In this document: one piece after another, positions 22,041 to 31,032 of the stretch
How the letters are laid out: each line of letters opens with the position of its first letter
How positions within the stretch are numbered: position 1 is the stretch's first letter
Assembly: GCF_000015045.1 (NCBI RefSeq)
Contig: NC_008609.1
Span: 1,355,001-1,419,000 of the forward strand
DNA: 64,000 nucleotides
From: Pelobacter propionicus DSM 2379
GTDB lineage: Bacteria; Desulfobacterota; Desulfuromonadia; Geobacterales; Pseudopelobacteraceae
Direction of reading: 5' to 3'
Position numbers and translations under genes: made by a program
The notes under the pieces: model-generated
The model's database searches: none
Seen by the model: only the letters and a program-made list of their open reading frames with translations
Told to the model about the DNA's origin: nothing

Positions 22041-24107
22041 ATGCCGAGCACACCTGACGCCAACCGCACCTTTGATGCCCGTCCCGACCGTATCGACTAT
22101 CGCGACCGGGTCTACAATCCGCCACTGGTCTGTCTTCCCGAGCAGTACCCCTCACCGGAGTTCATTGAAAATCACCTGGCCGACTACACCAGAAAGCACA
22201 AGCTGATCCTGAATCAGGGCAAGGAGGGGGCCTGTACCGGCTTCGGGCTGGCCGCGGTCATCAACTACCTGCTCTGGAAGGAATGTCTGGAAGCGGGGAA
22301 GGATGGCGGCAGGAGCGTGTCCAGAATTGCCAGGGTCAGCCCGCGCATGCTCTACCACATGGCTCGTATCTATGATGAATGGCCGGGCGAGGACTACGAG
22401 GGATCCAGTTGCCGCGGTGCCATGAAGGGGTGGCATCGCCATGGTATCTGCACGGAACAGTTCTGGCCGTACAAAACCAAATTCGTTCCCCCCAAGGAGG
22501 GGTGGCAGCAGGATGCGGCGCGGCGGCCGCTGGGTGCCTATTACCGTATCAACAAGGATTCCATCGCCGATATGCAGGCGGCCATCAGAGAGGTGGGAGC
22601 AATCTATGTGTCGGCCTCGGTCCACAAGGGGTGGTCTCTCGGTGCATCGTCAACTCTACCGATGATTCCGTTTACGACGGAGGTTGCCGGCGGCCATGCC
22701 TTTGCCATAACCGGATATACCACCCGGGGCTTTATCGTTCAGAACTCCTGGGGAGATGGATGGGGCTGTCTGGGATTCGCCATTCTGGGCTACGAGGACT
22801 GGATTCGCAACGGTTCCGATGCCTGGGTGGCGGTGTGCGGAGCTCCCATGGAACTGGTGGATGCGGTGCGTACCCGCACCAGCCTGAGCCTGCATGATGC
22901 GGTCAGCGGCAGGGCCGAGTGGTCCTGGTCTTCGGACAGCACCGCCATCCCCTATGCCCATGCCACTCCCGCTGTGCACCCCTGGAGCGAGGGGGAGGCC
23001 TATGAGCATTCCCTGGTGCTGGGAAACGACGGTCGCCCCATCAACCGCTTTCTCGATGTGGCGGATGCGGTTGCTGGGGTCCGGGAAGCAGCGCTTAATC
23101 TTCCCCTGGCCTGGCTTGGCGGGCAGCAGAAGCCGATCATCGCCATCTACGCCCACGGCGGCCTGAACGACGAGGAGGCTTCCATAAAGCGGATCCGGGT
23201 GATGGGACCCTACTTCCGTGAGAACGGAATCTATCCGCTCTTCGTAACCTGGAAAACCGGTTTCGGGGAGAGCATCTCCGGCATCCTCGATGATGCCGTG
23301 TCGAAGTATTTCAAGACGTCAGAGGGAGAACTTTCACGCGGATTCTGGTCCGAAGTGAAGAATCAGTTGCAGGAAGCCAAGGACCGTTCCGTGGAGCTGG
23401 CCTGCGAAAAGCTGCTGGTCAAACCGGTCTGGATGCAGATGAAGCAGAATGCGGCTGCCGCGGTGGAGCGTGACGCTGGCCTGGCGCTGCTGGCCGGTCA
23501 CCTGGTGGAACTGAAGCAGCGCATCCCTGCGCTCCAGATCCATCTGGTGGGACATTCTGCCGGCTCCATCCTTCACGGCCACCTTTTGGACCAGTTGACT
23601 CAAAAAAAGCTCCAGGTCGAAAGCCTGTCCCTGTACGCCCCGGCCTGCACGGTCGGTTTTGCTCTGGAGCATTATGCCTCGGCTGTGAAGAAAAATATCT
23701 TGTCGAAAGAACGGTTTTTCTTCGATATTCTCAGTGACGAACGGGAACTGGCCGATACGGTCGGTCCGTACGGCAAGTCTCTGCTGTACCTGGTCAGCAG
23801 GGCGCTGGAGGATGTGCACAAGATGCCGCTGCTCGGCATGGAAGCGGCCTGGAATCCGGCGGTGGAATCTAAAGAATTGTGGAACGCCAGGAAAACGGTC
23901 GACGTCGCCCGCTGGCGCACGTTCATGGGGGGAATGCAGACGGTCAGGGTTCATACCAAGGAACGGGCGAAGGTGTTCGACGGCCAGGAGTATATCTCAC
24001 TTGCCCATGGTTCCTTTGACAACGACGTGGAGGTGGTGGCCGCCACCCTGAGGAGGATTCGCGGCGAAGAACTGGCGGTTAAGGTGGAAAACCTGCACGG
24101 ATTCTGA
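22041..24107 (+). CDS. Papain-like (C1) cysteine protease fused to an alpha/beta hydrolase-like domain
   Basis: A 688-aa two-domain protein; no named family is recognised for the whole. The start at 22041 follows AAAAAGGAG. Residues 50-270 carry a C1 peptidase catalytic set: Gln59, Cys65 in NQGKEGACTGFG, His219 in GGHAFAITGY and Asn235 in QNSWGDGWG, the papain order and spacing. From about residue 360 the protein becomes a serine-hydrolase-like fold: IIAIYAHGGLNDEEA, then LVGHSAGS with the nucleophile Ser506. No signal peptide is visible, so it is predicted cytosolic unless exported by another route. It is monocistronic, followed by the terminator at 24325. The substrate is unknown. Confidence 0.75.
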   Translation: MPSTPDANRTFDARPDRIDYRDRVYNPPLVCLPEQYPSPEFIENHLADYTRKHKLILNQGKEGACTGFGLAAVINYLLWKECLEAGKDGGRSVSRIARVSPRMLYHMARIYDEWPGEDYEGSSCRGAMKGWHRHGICTEQFWPYKTKFVPPKEGWQQDAARRPLGAYYRINKDSIADMQAAIREVGAIYVSASVHKGWSLGASSTLPMIPFTTEVAGGHAFAITGYTTRGFIVQNSWGDGWGCLGFAILGYEDWIRNGSDAWVAVCGAPMELVDAVRTRTSLSLHDAVSGRAEWSWSSDSTAIPYAHATPAVHPWSEGEAYEHSLVLGNDGRPINRFLDVADAVAGVREAALNLPLAWLGGQQKPIIAIYAHGGLNDEEASIKRIRVMGPYFRENGIYPLFVTWKTGFGESISGILDDAVSKYFKTSEGELSRGFWSEVKNQLQEAKDRSVELACEKLLVKPVWMQMKQNAAAAVERDAGLALLAGHLVELKQRIPALQIHLVGHSAGSILHGHLLDQLTQKKLQVESLSLYAPACTVGFALEHYASAVKKNILSKERFFFDILSDERELADTVGPYGKSLLYLVSRALEDVHKMPLLGMEAAWNPAVESKELWNARKTVDVARWRTFMGGMQTVRVHTKERAKVFDGQEYISLAHGSFDNDVEVVAATLRRIRGEELAVKVENLHGF

Positions 24108-24324
24108 ACAGTGAGGGATGGGCACAGGGAACCGCACTGGGTCACGGGAAAAAACGGGGTGAGGAGGGGAGCGTGTCGGCAGTTGGCTGGTACGGTGCTG
24201 GAGAACAGGGGTAAGAATCTGTTTTCGGTGCCTCGTGCCAGTAGGTAGTGAGCGGGCTGCATGCGGATACAACTCTTTCTTTTCTGCTGGTTTTCGGTAG
24301 GGCAAGGGAGTTCTGGGTAGTCGC

Positions 24325-24352
24325 AACCTGGGCACGATAGCGTGCCCAGGTT
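24325..24352 (+). terminator. Rho-independent terminator
   Basis: AACCTGGGCACG pairs perfectly with CGTGCCCAGGTT around ATAG, followed by TTGATTTTG. It is 218 bases after the protease-hydrolase stop, within the 400-base gap 24108-24597, where no gene is seen. Confidence 0.75.
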
Positions 24353-24597
24353 TTGATTTTGTTTCCGGAACACTGGATGCACGATTCCGTTTACATGTGC
24401 ACGCCGGACACATTTGTCTTGAGTCAACTCGCCCGCCTGCCGAAGTGAACAGTACTATGCCGCCTTAAAGGGTTGCAACTGCGCGGAAACTATCGGATTC
24501 GGCGTTAATGAATATTGTGGACACTGGTGACTCCGCGATGATACATTCTAACCATGCACATTCAAAAGGACTGGATCGATACACAAGGAGTCAGGTT

Positions 24598-25860
24598 GTG
24601 AAACAATCAATCCGGCGCCATATTGGCAGAATTCTGTTGGATGGCAGGTTTTTGTCACAGCGGAGCCTTGATGCTGCCCTGGAGGAACAGAAGCGAACCA
24701 AGGAACTTCTGGGGCAGGTACTGGTCAGGATGGGGCTGCTGGGGGCGGATGATGTCAGGCTCCCGCTCATGGTGCAGGGACATCTGGGCTCTCTCTCCGA
24801 TGCGGTGAAAATTGCCGCCGGCGAACGACAACTGCTGGGCGAACTGCTCGTGCAATCGGGGCGCATCACCGGCGAACAGCTTGACTTCGCAATCTCCGAA
24901 CAGCGGCGAAGCGGCGAAAAGCTGGGCGAGGTGTTCAAGCGTCTCGGCATGCTCACGGAAAGGCAGTTGAACGCCCTTCTTGACGTACAGTTAAACCAGG
25001 GGGGCGCCGGCGATTCTCCCCTCAGGCTGGGTGAGCTTCTGGTCGCGACGGGGCATATTACCCGCGAACAGCTGGAATTTGCGCTTCAGCGGCAATCACT
25101 GACCCATGGCAGGCTTGGTGAAATACTTGTAGAAGCGGGGTATGTCCGTTCCAGCCGTGTCAAGTATGGCATTCGCCTGCAGAAGATGCTGATGAATGCT
25201 GTTCTTGCCGCCGTGGTTTCCCTTGAAATGGGTGCGGTAGCCACTGCCAGTCCTCTTTCCGATTCCGCTACCCAGAACATCATGGAGAGCGCGCTCAACG
25301 AATCGGGAGAATTCGCGTGTCTCTCGGCAAAGGAAAGGGAGCTGTACCGGCTTGTGAATGAATATCGCGAAAGCCATGGACTGCCACCGATAGTCAATTC
25401 ACGCTCGCTGAACAAGGTCGCTCGCGTGCATGCCATTGATCTCTGCAAAAACCAGCCAGCCGAAGGAGCAGACAACCGTGGCCTGGCCTGTTCGTTGCAC
25501 AGTTGGTCGGATAAGGGGGCCTGGAAACCGGTCTGCTATACGAAGGATCATGCGTTTGCCGAAGCAATGTGGGACAAGCCACGCGAGATCACCAATTTCA
25601 CCTATATAGGAGATGGCTACGAAAATGCTTATTCCACCAGTGAAAAAGAGGTCAATCCGGCGCGTGTGCTGGAGGCCTGGAAGGCGAGCCCGAGCCACAA
25701 CGCAATCCTCCTCGAATCCGGTGACTGGAAGGGGAGCAACCTTCTGGCTTTCGGTGTCGGTATCCATAAGAACTATGCTGTTATGTGGGTTGGCTCTTTG
25801 ACAGATCCCCTCGGTCCGATGCAGGCTTGCGTGACAGCGAAAAACTATGCGATGAAATGA
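24598..25860 (+). CDS. MshEN-type repeats fused to a CAP (SCP/PR-1) domain
   Basis: About 420 aa. I place the start at the GTG at 24598 because AAGGAG lies 7 bases upstream; ATG codons at 24508 and 24538 are in frame but lack a ribosome site. Residues 5-195 hold about three tandem helix pairs of the MshEN/GspE-N type (HIGRILLDGRFLSQRSLDAAL; LLGELLVQSGRITGEQLDFAI; RLGELLVATGHITREQLEFAL), modules that bind cyclic di-GMP in MshE-type ATPases. A hydrophobic segment near residues 197-220 precedes a CAP domain (KERELYRLVNEYRESHGLPP; ARVHAIDLC; WKASPSHNAILL). Predicted topology is cytosolic sensor and exported CAP domain. The next gene encodes a PEP-CTERM protein. Confidence 0.75.
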   Translation: MKQSIRRHIGRILLDGRFLSQRSLDAALEEQKRTKELLGQVLVRMGLLGADDVRLPLMVQGHLGSLSDAVKIAAGERQLLGELLVQSGRITGEQLDFAISEQRRSGEKLGEVFKRLGMLTERQLNALLDVQLNQGGAGDSPLRLGELLVATGHITREQLEFALQRQSLTHGRLGEILVEAGYVRSSRVKYGIRLQKMLMNAVLAAVVSLEMGAVATASPLSDSATQNIMESALNESGEFACLSAKERELYRLVNEYRESHGLPPIVNSRSLNKVARVHAIDLCKNQPAEGADNRGLACSLHSWSDKGAWKPVCYTKDHAFAEAMWDKPREITNFTYIGDGYENAYSTSEKEVNPARVLEAWKASPSHNAILLESGDWKGSNLLAFGVGIHKNYAVMWVGSLTDPLGPMQACVTAKNYAMK

Positions 25861-25932
25861 ATCTCTGACATGCGTTGGCGCATGTCGATGCATTGACTCT
25901 GTTTGAAGAACCGTGCCATGGGAGACAACAAC

Positions 25933-26829
25933 ATGCCAGACAAGAGGCAATATAAGGCCAGAAAGCCGCTTGCCGGCTTCACTAACCACCGGTGGGGCGT
26001 GGCAGTGCTTGTTGTGCTGGCGCTTGTGGCGACAGGTCTCCTGATGAGGTCATTTCTCATGAACGGGAAGGGTGTTTCGCGCGAAACACCCGTGCGATCA
26101 GTCGTGCAGAAGAGCCAGGAGCCAGTCGATGCCAGCAGTGAAATCGACGGGAAGTATTACGGGCTGTGCAAGAAAAACAGCATTCACTCGGTGGAGGATT
26201 TCCGCACTACGGTCCGAAACGATCCGGTGCTGGCCGCCCACTTCGCCGGGTTCAACTGGGATAACGCCAGGCTTGGGAAACAGGATAAGCCGGTATGGAC
26301 ATATGTTTCCTACAGAAAGGGTGAGGTTGTCAGGCGGACAACAAGGGCGGTCAGGCTGCCCAAAGGTGATGGCTATGTTACCGACGGAACCCATATGGTC
26401 CGCACCTACTGCTGCAATGACTATGTTGCTGCCCCCGCTCCGAGGGGGACGGGACCGGAAGATCCCGTTGAACGGGTTGACGCTCCTCCCCGTCGGTTGA
26501 ACAAACCAGAGTCTGCCGATGATCTTCCTCAGCAGGTGGCGTCCTGGTCGCCCGAAGATGATCCGACACACGTTACCCCCGAAACCCTCAATCGGGTCCC
26601 CCGCGACTTGGGGTTGCCCCTCTTTTGGGGCCCCGGCCATTCTTCAGACCCGTCACGCTCCCCTGATGATCCCGGTTTTGGCCAGTACTCGTCACCAAAG
26701 CCTCCCCCCAATCATGTCGTGACCCCTGAACCGGGCACATTTTTTCTGCTGGGGACGGGTTTGGGCGCCTTTGGTCTCTTCTCGCTGTTTCTTCGCAGGC
26801 GGGCAAAATCCCCTGAGAGCACAAACTGA
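25933..26829 (+). CDS. PEP-CTERM sorting-signal protein
   Basis: 298 aa of unknown function. The C-terminus is a textbook PEP-CTERM signal: VTPEPGTFFLLGTGLGAFG, a hydrophobic segment, then RRRAKS. Such proteins are processed by exosortase EpsH-type enzymes and are usually surface or extracellular-matrix components. A membrane segment near residues 20-40 (WGVAVLVVLALVATGLL) lies at the N-terminus. The middle is Pro/Asp-rich, with a Cys pair (YCCNDY) and no recognised domain. The start at 25933 is preferred because GGAG is 8 bases upstream. No exosortase gene is in the window. Confidence 0.72.
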   Translation: MPDKRQYKARKPLAGFTNHRWGVAVLVVLALVATGLLMRSFLMNGKGVSRETPVRSVVQKSQEPVDASSEIDGKYYGLCKKNSIHSVEDFRTTVRNDPVLAAHFAGFNWDNARLGKQDKPVWTYVSYRKGEVVRRTTRAVRLPKGDGYVTDGTHMVRTYCCNDYVAAPAPRGTGPEDPVERVDAPPRRLNKPESADDLPQQVASWSPEDDPTHVTPETLNRVPRDLGLPLFWGPGHSSDPSRSPDDPGFGQYSSPKPPPNHVVTPEPGTFFLLGTGLGAFGLFSLFLRRRAKSPESTN

Positions 26830-27165
26830 ATCTATTGGGAGTTTCTGGTTGTTTTTGACGTGAAGCCCTCCGCTTTGGGCGCCACAGGCATTTGTGCCCG
26901 GGGTTCAGCGTTTGAAGGGGGCTTTCGCTTTCTGTCCCCGCCGTTTTCATCTGTTTTCTCGCTGATTCGGAAAGCTCCGCGGATTCAGGTTCAAGGTGGT
27001 AGCTTATGATTGTAATCAGTATGCTGTCGTCTGTCGGTGGAATGGGCGCAAGTTTGTGTCTCACGAATTAATCCGGAGCCGGTAGAAATGACGAATAATA
27101 TGAATTGCAATTCTGAGCGAAATGAGTAAGATGTTTCAAATTCACTTTTACCAAGGAGATGCGTG
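26830..27165. other. 336-bp intergenic region
   Basis: No gene recognised. It holds the upstream region of the small exported protein. I looked for a cyclic di-GMP (GEMM) riboswitch because such switches are common in this lineage and the neighbours have MshEN domains, but the conserved core was not found. Only the ribosome site AAGGAG at 27153 is clear. Confidence 0.4.
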
Positions 27166-27366
27166 ATGAAACGCGCAATTACCATAATTGCGGCATTTGT
27201 TGTGGCTGCGCTGTTGACGGTAGCGGCTCAGGCGACGAGCCGTGAAGAGCAGATTTTCGGACAGATTGACACTGGCCTGAGTGGTCAGGCGGCATGCTTG
27301 CCAGAAGTTGCGTCAAGCGTCTCTGTCAGGGATGGACAATCGCACCAGCGCGGAACATTCCCATAA
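27166..27366 (+). CDS. Small exported protein
   Basis: 66 aa with a clear signal peptide (MKRAITIIAAFVVAALLTVAAQA). The mature part is about 43 residues, contains one Cys and ends QSHQRGTFP. No family is recognised. AAGGAG is 7 bases upstream of the ATG; a GTG one codon earlier is an alternative. A terminator-like stem follows at 27388. Confidence 0.55.
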   Translation: MKRAITIIAAFVVAALLTVAAQATSREEQIFGQIDTGLSGQAACLPEVASSVSVRDGQSHQRGTFP

Positions 27367-27387
27367 GAGCGGAGACAATCCGTGTTG

Positions 27388-27414
27388 AGGCCTGCCCGCT
27401 GGTGGGCCTTTTTC
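27388..27414 (+). terminator. Probable terminator
   Basis: AGGCC...GGCCT stem with inner CC/GG pairs, then TTTTTC. It is just after the small exported protein and ends before the first DUF507 gene. The stem is imperfect. Confidence 0.45.
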
Positions 27415-27426
27415 ATTTGAGGTACT

Positions 27427-27714
27427 ATGCGACTGAGAGAAGAGCAGATACGGCGTCTGGCCGAAAAGGTCTGCAGTGATCTGATGGCTGAGGCCCTGAT
27501 CGTACCGAAGCAGGGACGCAACGCGGTTGTCGAGGGTATAGCCGGAGCGATCATTCAGGATATTCGCCGGGAGCAGGCGCTGGAAAAGGATGCCGAGCGG
27601 ATGCTGGATGATACCATTGCCGCCATGGGGCGTGGCGCGGCGGATATTGATCGTCGCAGGATGCTGCGCATGATTAAGGAAAAGCTGGCAAAGGATCGCA
27701 AGATTGTGCTCTAG
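27427..27714 (+). CDS. DUF507 family protein (first of a pair)
   Basis: 95 aa, highly charged and helical. It begins MRLREEQIRRLAEKVCSDL and ends RRMLRMIKEKLAKDRKIVL, matching the first half of the DUF507 family, whose role is unknown. It is followed after 53 bases by a second DUF507-like gene; in this lineage the two usually occur together, suggesting a heteromeric complex. No membrane segment or signal. Confidence 0.82.
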   Translation: MRLREEQIRRLAEKVCSDLMAEALIVPKQGRNAVVEGIAGAIIQDIRREQALEKDAERMLDDTIAAMGRGAADIDRRRMLRMIKEKLAKDRKIVL

Positions 27715-27767
27715 CTCCTGAGAGCAGTACCCTTCTTTCGAAGCCGGCTAGTAAAGGTGAAAATTGT

Positions 27768-28028
27768 ATGGTGTTTTCCGAAGACCGCATATCCAACCTG
27801 TCCCATGAGATTATGGAGCGTTTCTGGCGCGATGACCTGGCGGATGTGGCAGACGAGAGACGTACCTTGGCCAGGGTCAAGCAATCGCTTACGTCGTTCT
27901 TTCAGGTGGCCGAGGAGATCGACGAAACCGTGCGCGCCAAACTGCGCAATCGTGACCAGGGGAGTCGCGACTGGGACGCCCTGTATCAGAAGTTTTATCA
28001 GGATGAGTTAGCCAGAAGGGGACTGTAA
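27768..28028 (+). CDS. DUF507 family protein (second of a pair)
   Basis: 86 aa, helical and acidic/basic (MVFSEDRISNLSHEIMERFW ... KFYQDELARRGL). It resembles the other DUF507 protein in its N-terminal helix and in its length. The DELARRG ending is typical of the family. It is presumably co-transcribed with the preceding gene. Function unknown. Confidence 0.8.
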   Translation: MVFSEDRISNLSHEIMERFWRDDLADVADERRTLARVKQSLTSFFQVAEEIDETVRAKLRNRDQGSRDWDALYQKFYQDELARRGL

Positions 28029-28225
28029 ACTACTGCTGCCGCCTTCAGGCTGTCTGTGCTGTTACGATCAAGGCGGGCCCCGTACGCTTCCACTGCTTCA
28101 TGTCTGAAAGGGCGACTGCTGCGGAATGCAGCCTAGGGTTTGCATGAGTTATGGTGTGTCATCTGATTAACGCAATTCCAAGGCCATGGGCGTCCATCCA
28201 GGGCCTTGTTCACGAAAGGCAGATC

Positions 28226-30316
28226 ATGTTTCGAACCACCCGAAGACCTTTTGTTATCGCATTGGCAGGTATTTCGCTCGTTTCCCTTGTCAGTCTCTCC
28301 TGTCATGCCGATGACGCGCTCACCAGTGCCGTATCGCAGTTTCGGGAGAAGGACCATACGGACGGTTTTGCTTTGGCACTGAAAACTGCCGATTCTCCGC
28401 AGCGTACGTTTTTGCTGGGGGTCAGCGCCCTCCGTCAAGGGAAGACCGAAGAATCCCTGTCCCTGTTGGGGGAGGCTGAGCAGAAATTGCCACTGCTGGG
28501 AGATTATGCCGCCTACTATCAGGCCGAGGCATTGTTTAAGCTGAAAAGGTATCCCGAGGCGGCTGCCAAGGCGGTTGCCATACCCAAGGAGTACCCGGTT
28601 TCTTTGCTGGTCCGACGTTCGTTGAAGCTTCAACTCGACAGCGTTGTGGCTGCTGGAGATTTCGCCGCAGCGCTCAAGCTGTCCCAGGCTTTTGTCGAGA
28701 AATACCCCTCTGGCGCGGATTCCGTGGACGCGCTTTTCCTGTCCGGCCTCTGCCGCGAGGAGCTGGGCAATACGAACGGCGCGGTCCAGATTTACCGGAG
28801 CATCTGGCTGAATACCCCGCTTGCCTTACAGGCTGTGAAATCCCAGGACCGCCTCAAGGAACTGGAGAAGCGGGGCATCGCCAGCAACTCTTTTACGGCT
28901 GAGGAACTGCTTCGCCGAGCCTCCGCGTTTTCCGCGAAAAACTCCTTTTCGCACTCACTGCGGACACTCCAGGCAATTCCGCTGGAAGGACAGTCAGCGG
29001 CCCTGGTCGATCTCGTTATGTTGCGTACCGGCCTGAACCAGTATCGCATGCGCAACTGGAAGGAGGCCGAAAAGAGTCTGGTCAGGGCAGGAACCAGCAA
29101 CAATGTCTCCATACGATCCGAAGCTCGCTTTTGGCAGGCCAAAGCCTTGGAACATCTTGACCAGGGTGGACGGGCTTTTACCATGTTAATGGAATTGGCT
29201 GGCGAGGGGCAGAAACAGGAATTCGCCGATGATGCCCTGATGGAGGCCGCCGACCTGCGAAAGGGGGCAGGGAGCTATGCCGAGGCTGCTCTTCTGTTTG
29301 AAAGAGTTGCTCTACTCTGCCCGGAATCAAAGCATGTCAGTCGGGCTGCCTGGGAGTCGGGCTGGTGTCATTACCTTGCGGGAGAACATGCTGCGGCTGC
29401 CGTGTCATTCAAGGCGCTTTTGAATGAGGGCGGCCAGCGGGAAAAGGCTCTCTACTGGCTGGGACGTGTGCTGGAGAACAGCGGCAATGCAGAGTCGGCA
29501 GACTGTTACAGCACGCTTTTGAACGAATATCCGGCAGGTTTTTACGCCGCGTGGCACCGGGAGAAGAAGGGGATCCAGGACAACCGTGAATCCCTTGCCC
29601 AACGTTCCACCATGATTGCTTCACCGCTTCCGTCCGGTTATGAAAAACCGCTTCTGTTGGCTTCACTGGGCATGATTGACGAGGCCCGTCGGGAGGCGGC
29701 TGTTCGACGGAAGAATGGTGACAAAAAGGGGCAGTATCCCGGCTTTGCGCGACTCTATCTGGAAATGGGCGATTATGGATCAGCCATTTACCTCTTTCAG
29801 CAGAACCGCTCACTAAAGTGGGAAAAAGAAAGCTTGCCACTCTGGACCGCAGGTTATCCCCTGGCCTATACGGGTCAGGTGGCGCAGCAGACAGCTGCCA
29901 ACAGCCTCTCCGAGGCGCTGATTTATGCCCTGATTCGTGCCGAGAGCAGTTTCTCGCCTACAGTGAAATCTCCGGCAGGGGCCATCGGCCTGATGCAGCT
30001 CATGCCGGCAACGGCCAAGGCAACTGCCCGCGAAAAGGGCACCTTTGATCCCGCTCGACTGACAACCCCCGATTACAACATCATGTTGGGGACGCGGCAT
30101 TTTCGCGATCTTTTGAATGGGTATGACGGCGATGTGGTTTTTTCGGTCGCCGCCTACAATGCCGGTGCAGGTGCGGTGGCGCGCTGGAGAAAGAGGCTTA
30201 AAGGGCTTGATAAGGATGAATTCATTGAAAGCATACCCTATAAGGAGACTCGTGACTACGTCAAAAAGGTCTATGCTGCGGCCGCCACCTACCGGCAGTT
30301 GTATGGGTTGCGCTGA
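28226..30316 (+). CDS. slt: Slt70-type soluble lytic murein transglycosylase
   Basis: 696 aa, periplasmic. A signal peptide (RRPFVIALAGISLVSLVSLSCHA) is followed by a long superhelical region of TPR-like repeats (residues about 30-540) and a C-terminal SLT domain. The SLT motif is ALIRAESSFSP with catalytic Glu573, then GAIGLMQLMPATAK, VAAYNAGAGAVARW and the closing ETRDYVKKVYAAAATYRQL. It cleaves peptidoglycan to 1,6-anhydromuropeptides. The start at 28226 gives a proper signal peptide; the upstream in-frame extension does not. Confidence 0.92.
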   Translation: MFRTTRRPFVIALAGISLVSLVSLSCHADDALTSAVSQFREKDHTDGFALALKTADSPQRTFLLGVSALRQGKTEESLSLLGEAEQKLPLLGDYAAYYQAEALFKLKRYPEAAAKAVAIPKEYPVSLLVRRSLKLQLDSVVAAGDFAAALKLSQAFVEKYPSGADSVDALFLSGLCREELGNTNGAVQIYRSIWLNTPLALQAVKSQDRLKELEKRGIASNSFTAEELLRRASAFSAKNSFSHSLRTLQAIPLEGQSAALVDLVMLRTGLNQYRMRNWKEAEKSLVRAGTSNNVSIRSEARFWQAKALEHLDQGGRAFTMLMELAGEGQKQEFADDALMEAADLRKGAGSYAEAALLFERVALLCPESKHVSRAAWESGWCHYLAGEHAAAAVSFKALLNEGGQREKALYWLGRVLENSGNAESADCYSTLLNEYPAGFYAAWHREKKGIQDNRESLAQRSTMIASPLPSGYEKPLLLASLGMIDEARREAAVRRKNGDKKGQYPGFARLYLEMGDYGSAIYLFQQNRSLKWEKESLPLWTAGYPLAYTGQVAQQTAANSLSEALIYALIRAESSFSPTVKSPAGAIGLMQLMPATAKATAREKGTFDPARLTTPDYNIMLGTRHFRDLLNGYDGDVVFSVAAYNAGAGAVARWRKRLKGLDKDEFIESIPYKETRDYVKKVYAAAATYRQLYGLR

Positions 30317-30421
30317 CATGCCGGTTCCTTCCTCTGATACCGGAGGTTGTTGTCGGCGACGTCCGGCGAATAACGGTTACGGTGGAATCGCCCCGCCCGA
30401 ACTGTAACGTGGGGACAGGGC

Positions 30422-30727
30422 TCAGCATGACTCCACTTCGATCTGGTGCAGCAGTGTCAGCGCCTCTTGGTCCCCGTGTTCCTCAAGCAGATCATATATG
30501 TTGTTGATGTAGGAATGGATCAGGAATAGTTCGTCGAGGCGGCGAGTATTGTTGGTGTCGGGCGATTCAGCCAGCTCCAGTTTCTCCTTGAATTTCTCCC
30601 AGAACAGATTCGTTTTGGCAGGGTCATCGATGTGACGTCGCAGCATCGCCACCAATCGCCGGGCATTGCCGTCGCCGTCAATTCCCTTGAATGTCACGTA
30701 ACGGTCTGTTTCTGTCATCTTTTGCAT
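30422..30727 (-). CDS. cowN: N2-fixation sustaining protein CowN
   Basis: 101 aa. The sequence [49 protein letters not shown] and the C-terminal [10 protein letters not shown] follow CowN closely, although the final Cys pair of many CowN proteins is a single Cys here. CowN protects nitrogenase from carbon monoxide, so the organism is probably a diazotroph. AGGAG lies 7 bases before the ATG at 30727; a second ATG three codons in is an alternative. No sigma-54 -24/-12 element could be found upstream. Confidence 0.9.
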
Positions 30728-30816
30728 GTTCTTCTCCTCTGGTGTTGTTGGCACATGTACGTGTCTTCTGCTGCCCGCTGTTTGGGCAGAATCGGCTGGT
30801 ATTCTGAGCGCTGAAT

Positions 30817-30852
30817 GCAGCGCAGGTGTGTCCGGTCGACACACCTGCGCTG
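30817..30852. other. Perfect 16-bp inverted repeat upstream of cowN
   Basis: GCAGCGCAGGTGTGTC, a CGGT loop, then the exact complement. It is 90 bases upstream of the cowN start and about 180 bases before the next plus-strand gene. There is no T-run, so it is not an ordinary terminator; it could be an operator, a cruciform or an RNA stem. The rest of the 305-base gap holds the sigma-28-like site at 30974. Confidence 0.5.
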
Positions 30853-30973
30853 CTTGGCGCTTGCGTCATGCAGAAAGTGAACCAACTGCGCAGGAACGTG
30901 GGGTCCGCTAGAGTACCGGTCGCATCATGTAAGCCTCTGGCGGCGAGAAAAGCGAGGAAGGTTGAAATAATTC

Positions 30974-31000
30974 TTAATATTTCTGAAGGAAAGTCGATAA
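30974..31000 (+). promoter_or_regulatory. Sigma-28 (FliA)-like promoter
   Basis: TTAA, exactly 15 bases, GTCGATAA, compared with the flagellar consensus TAAA-N15-GCCGATAA. It ends 33 bases before the start codon of the small protein at 31033. Inferred from consensus only. Confidence 0.4.
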
Positions 31001-31032
31001 AAGAAAAGTACTTTCTGGAGGGGGTGATACGG

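Noticed and set aside
26830-27165. Cyclic di-GMP (GEMM) riboswitch
   Set aside because: The conserved GEMM core and tetraloop-receptor words were not found.
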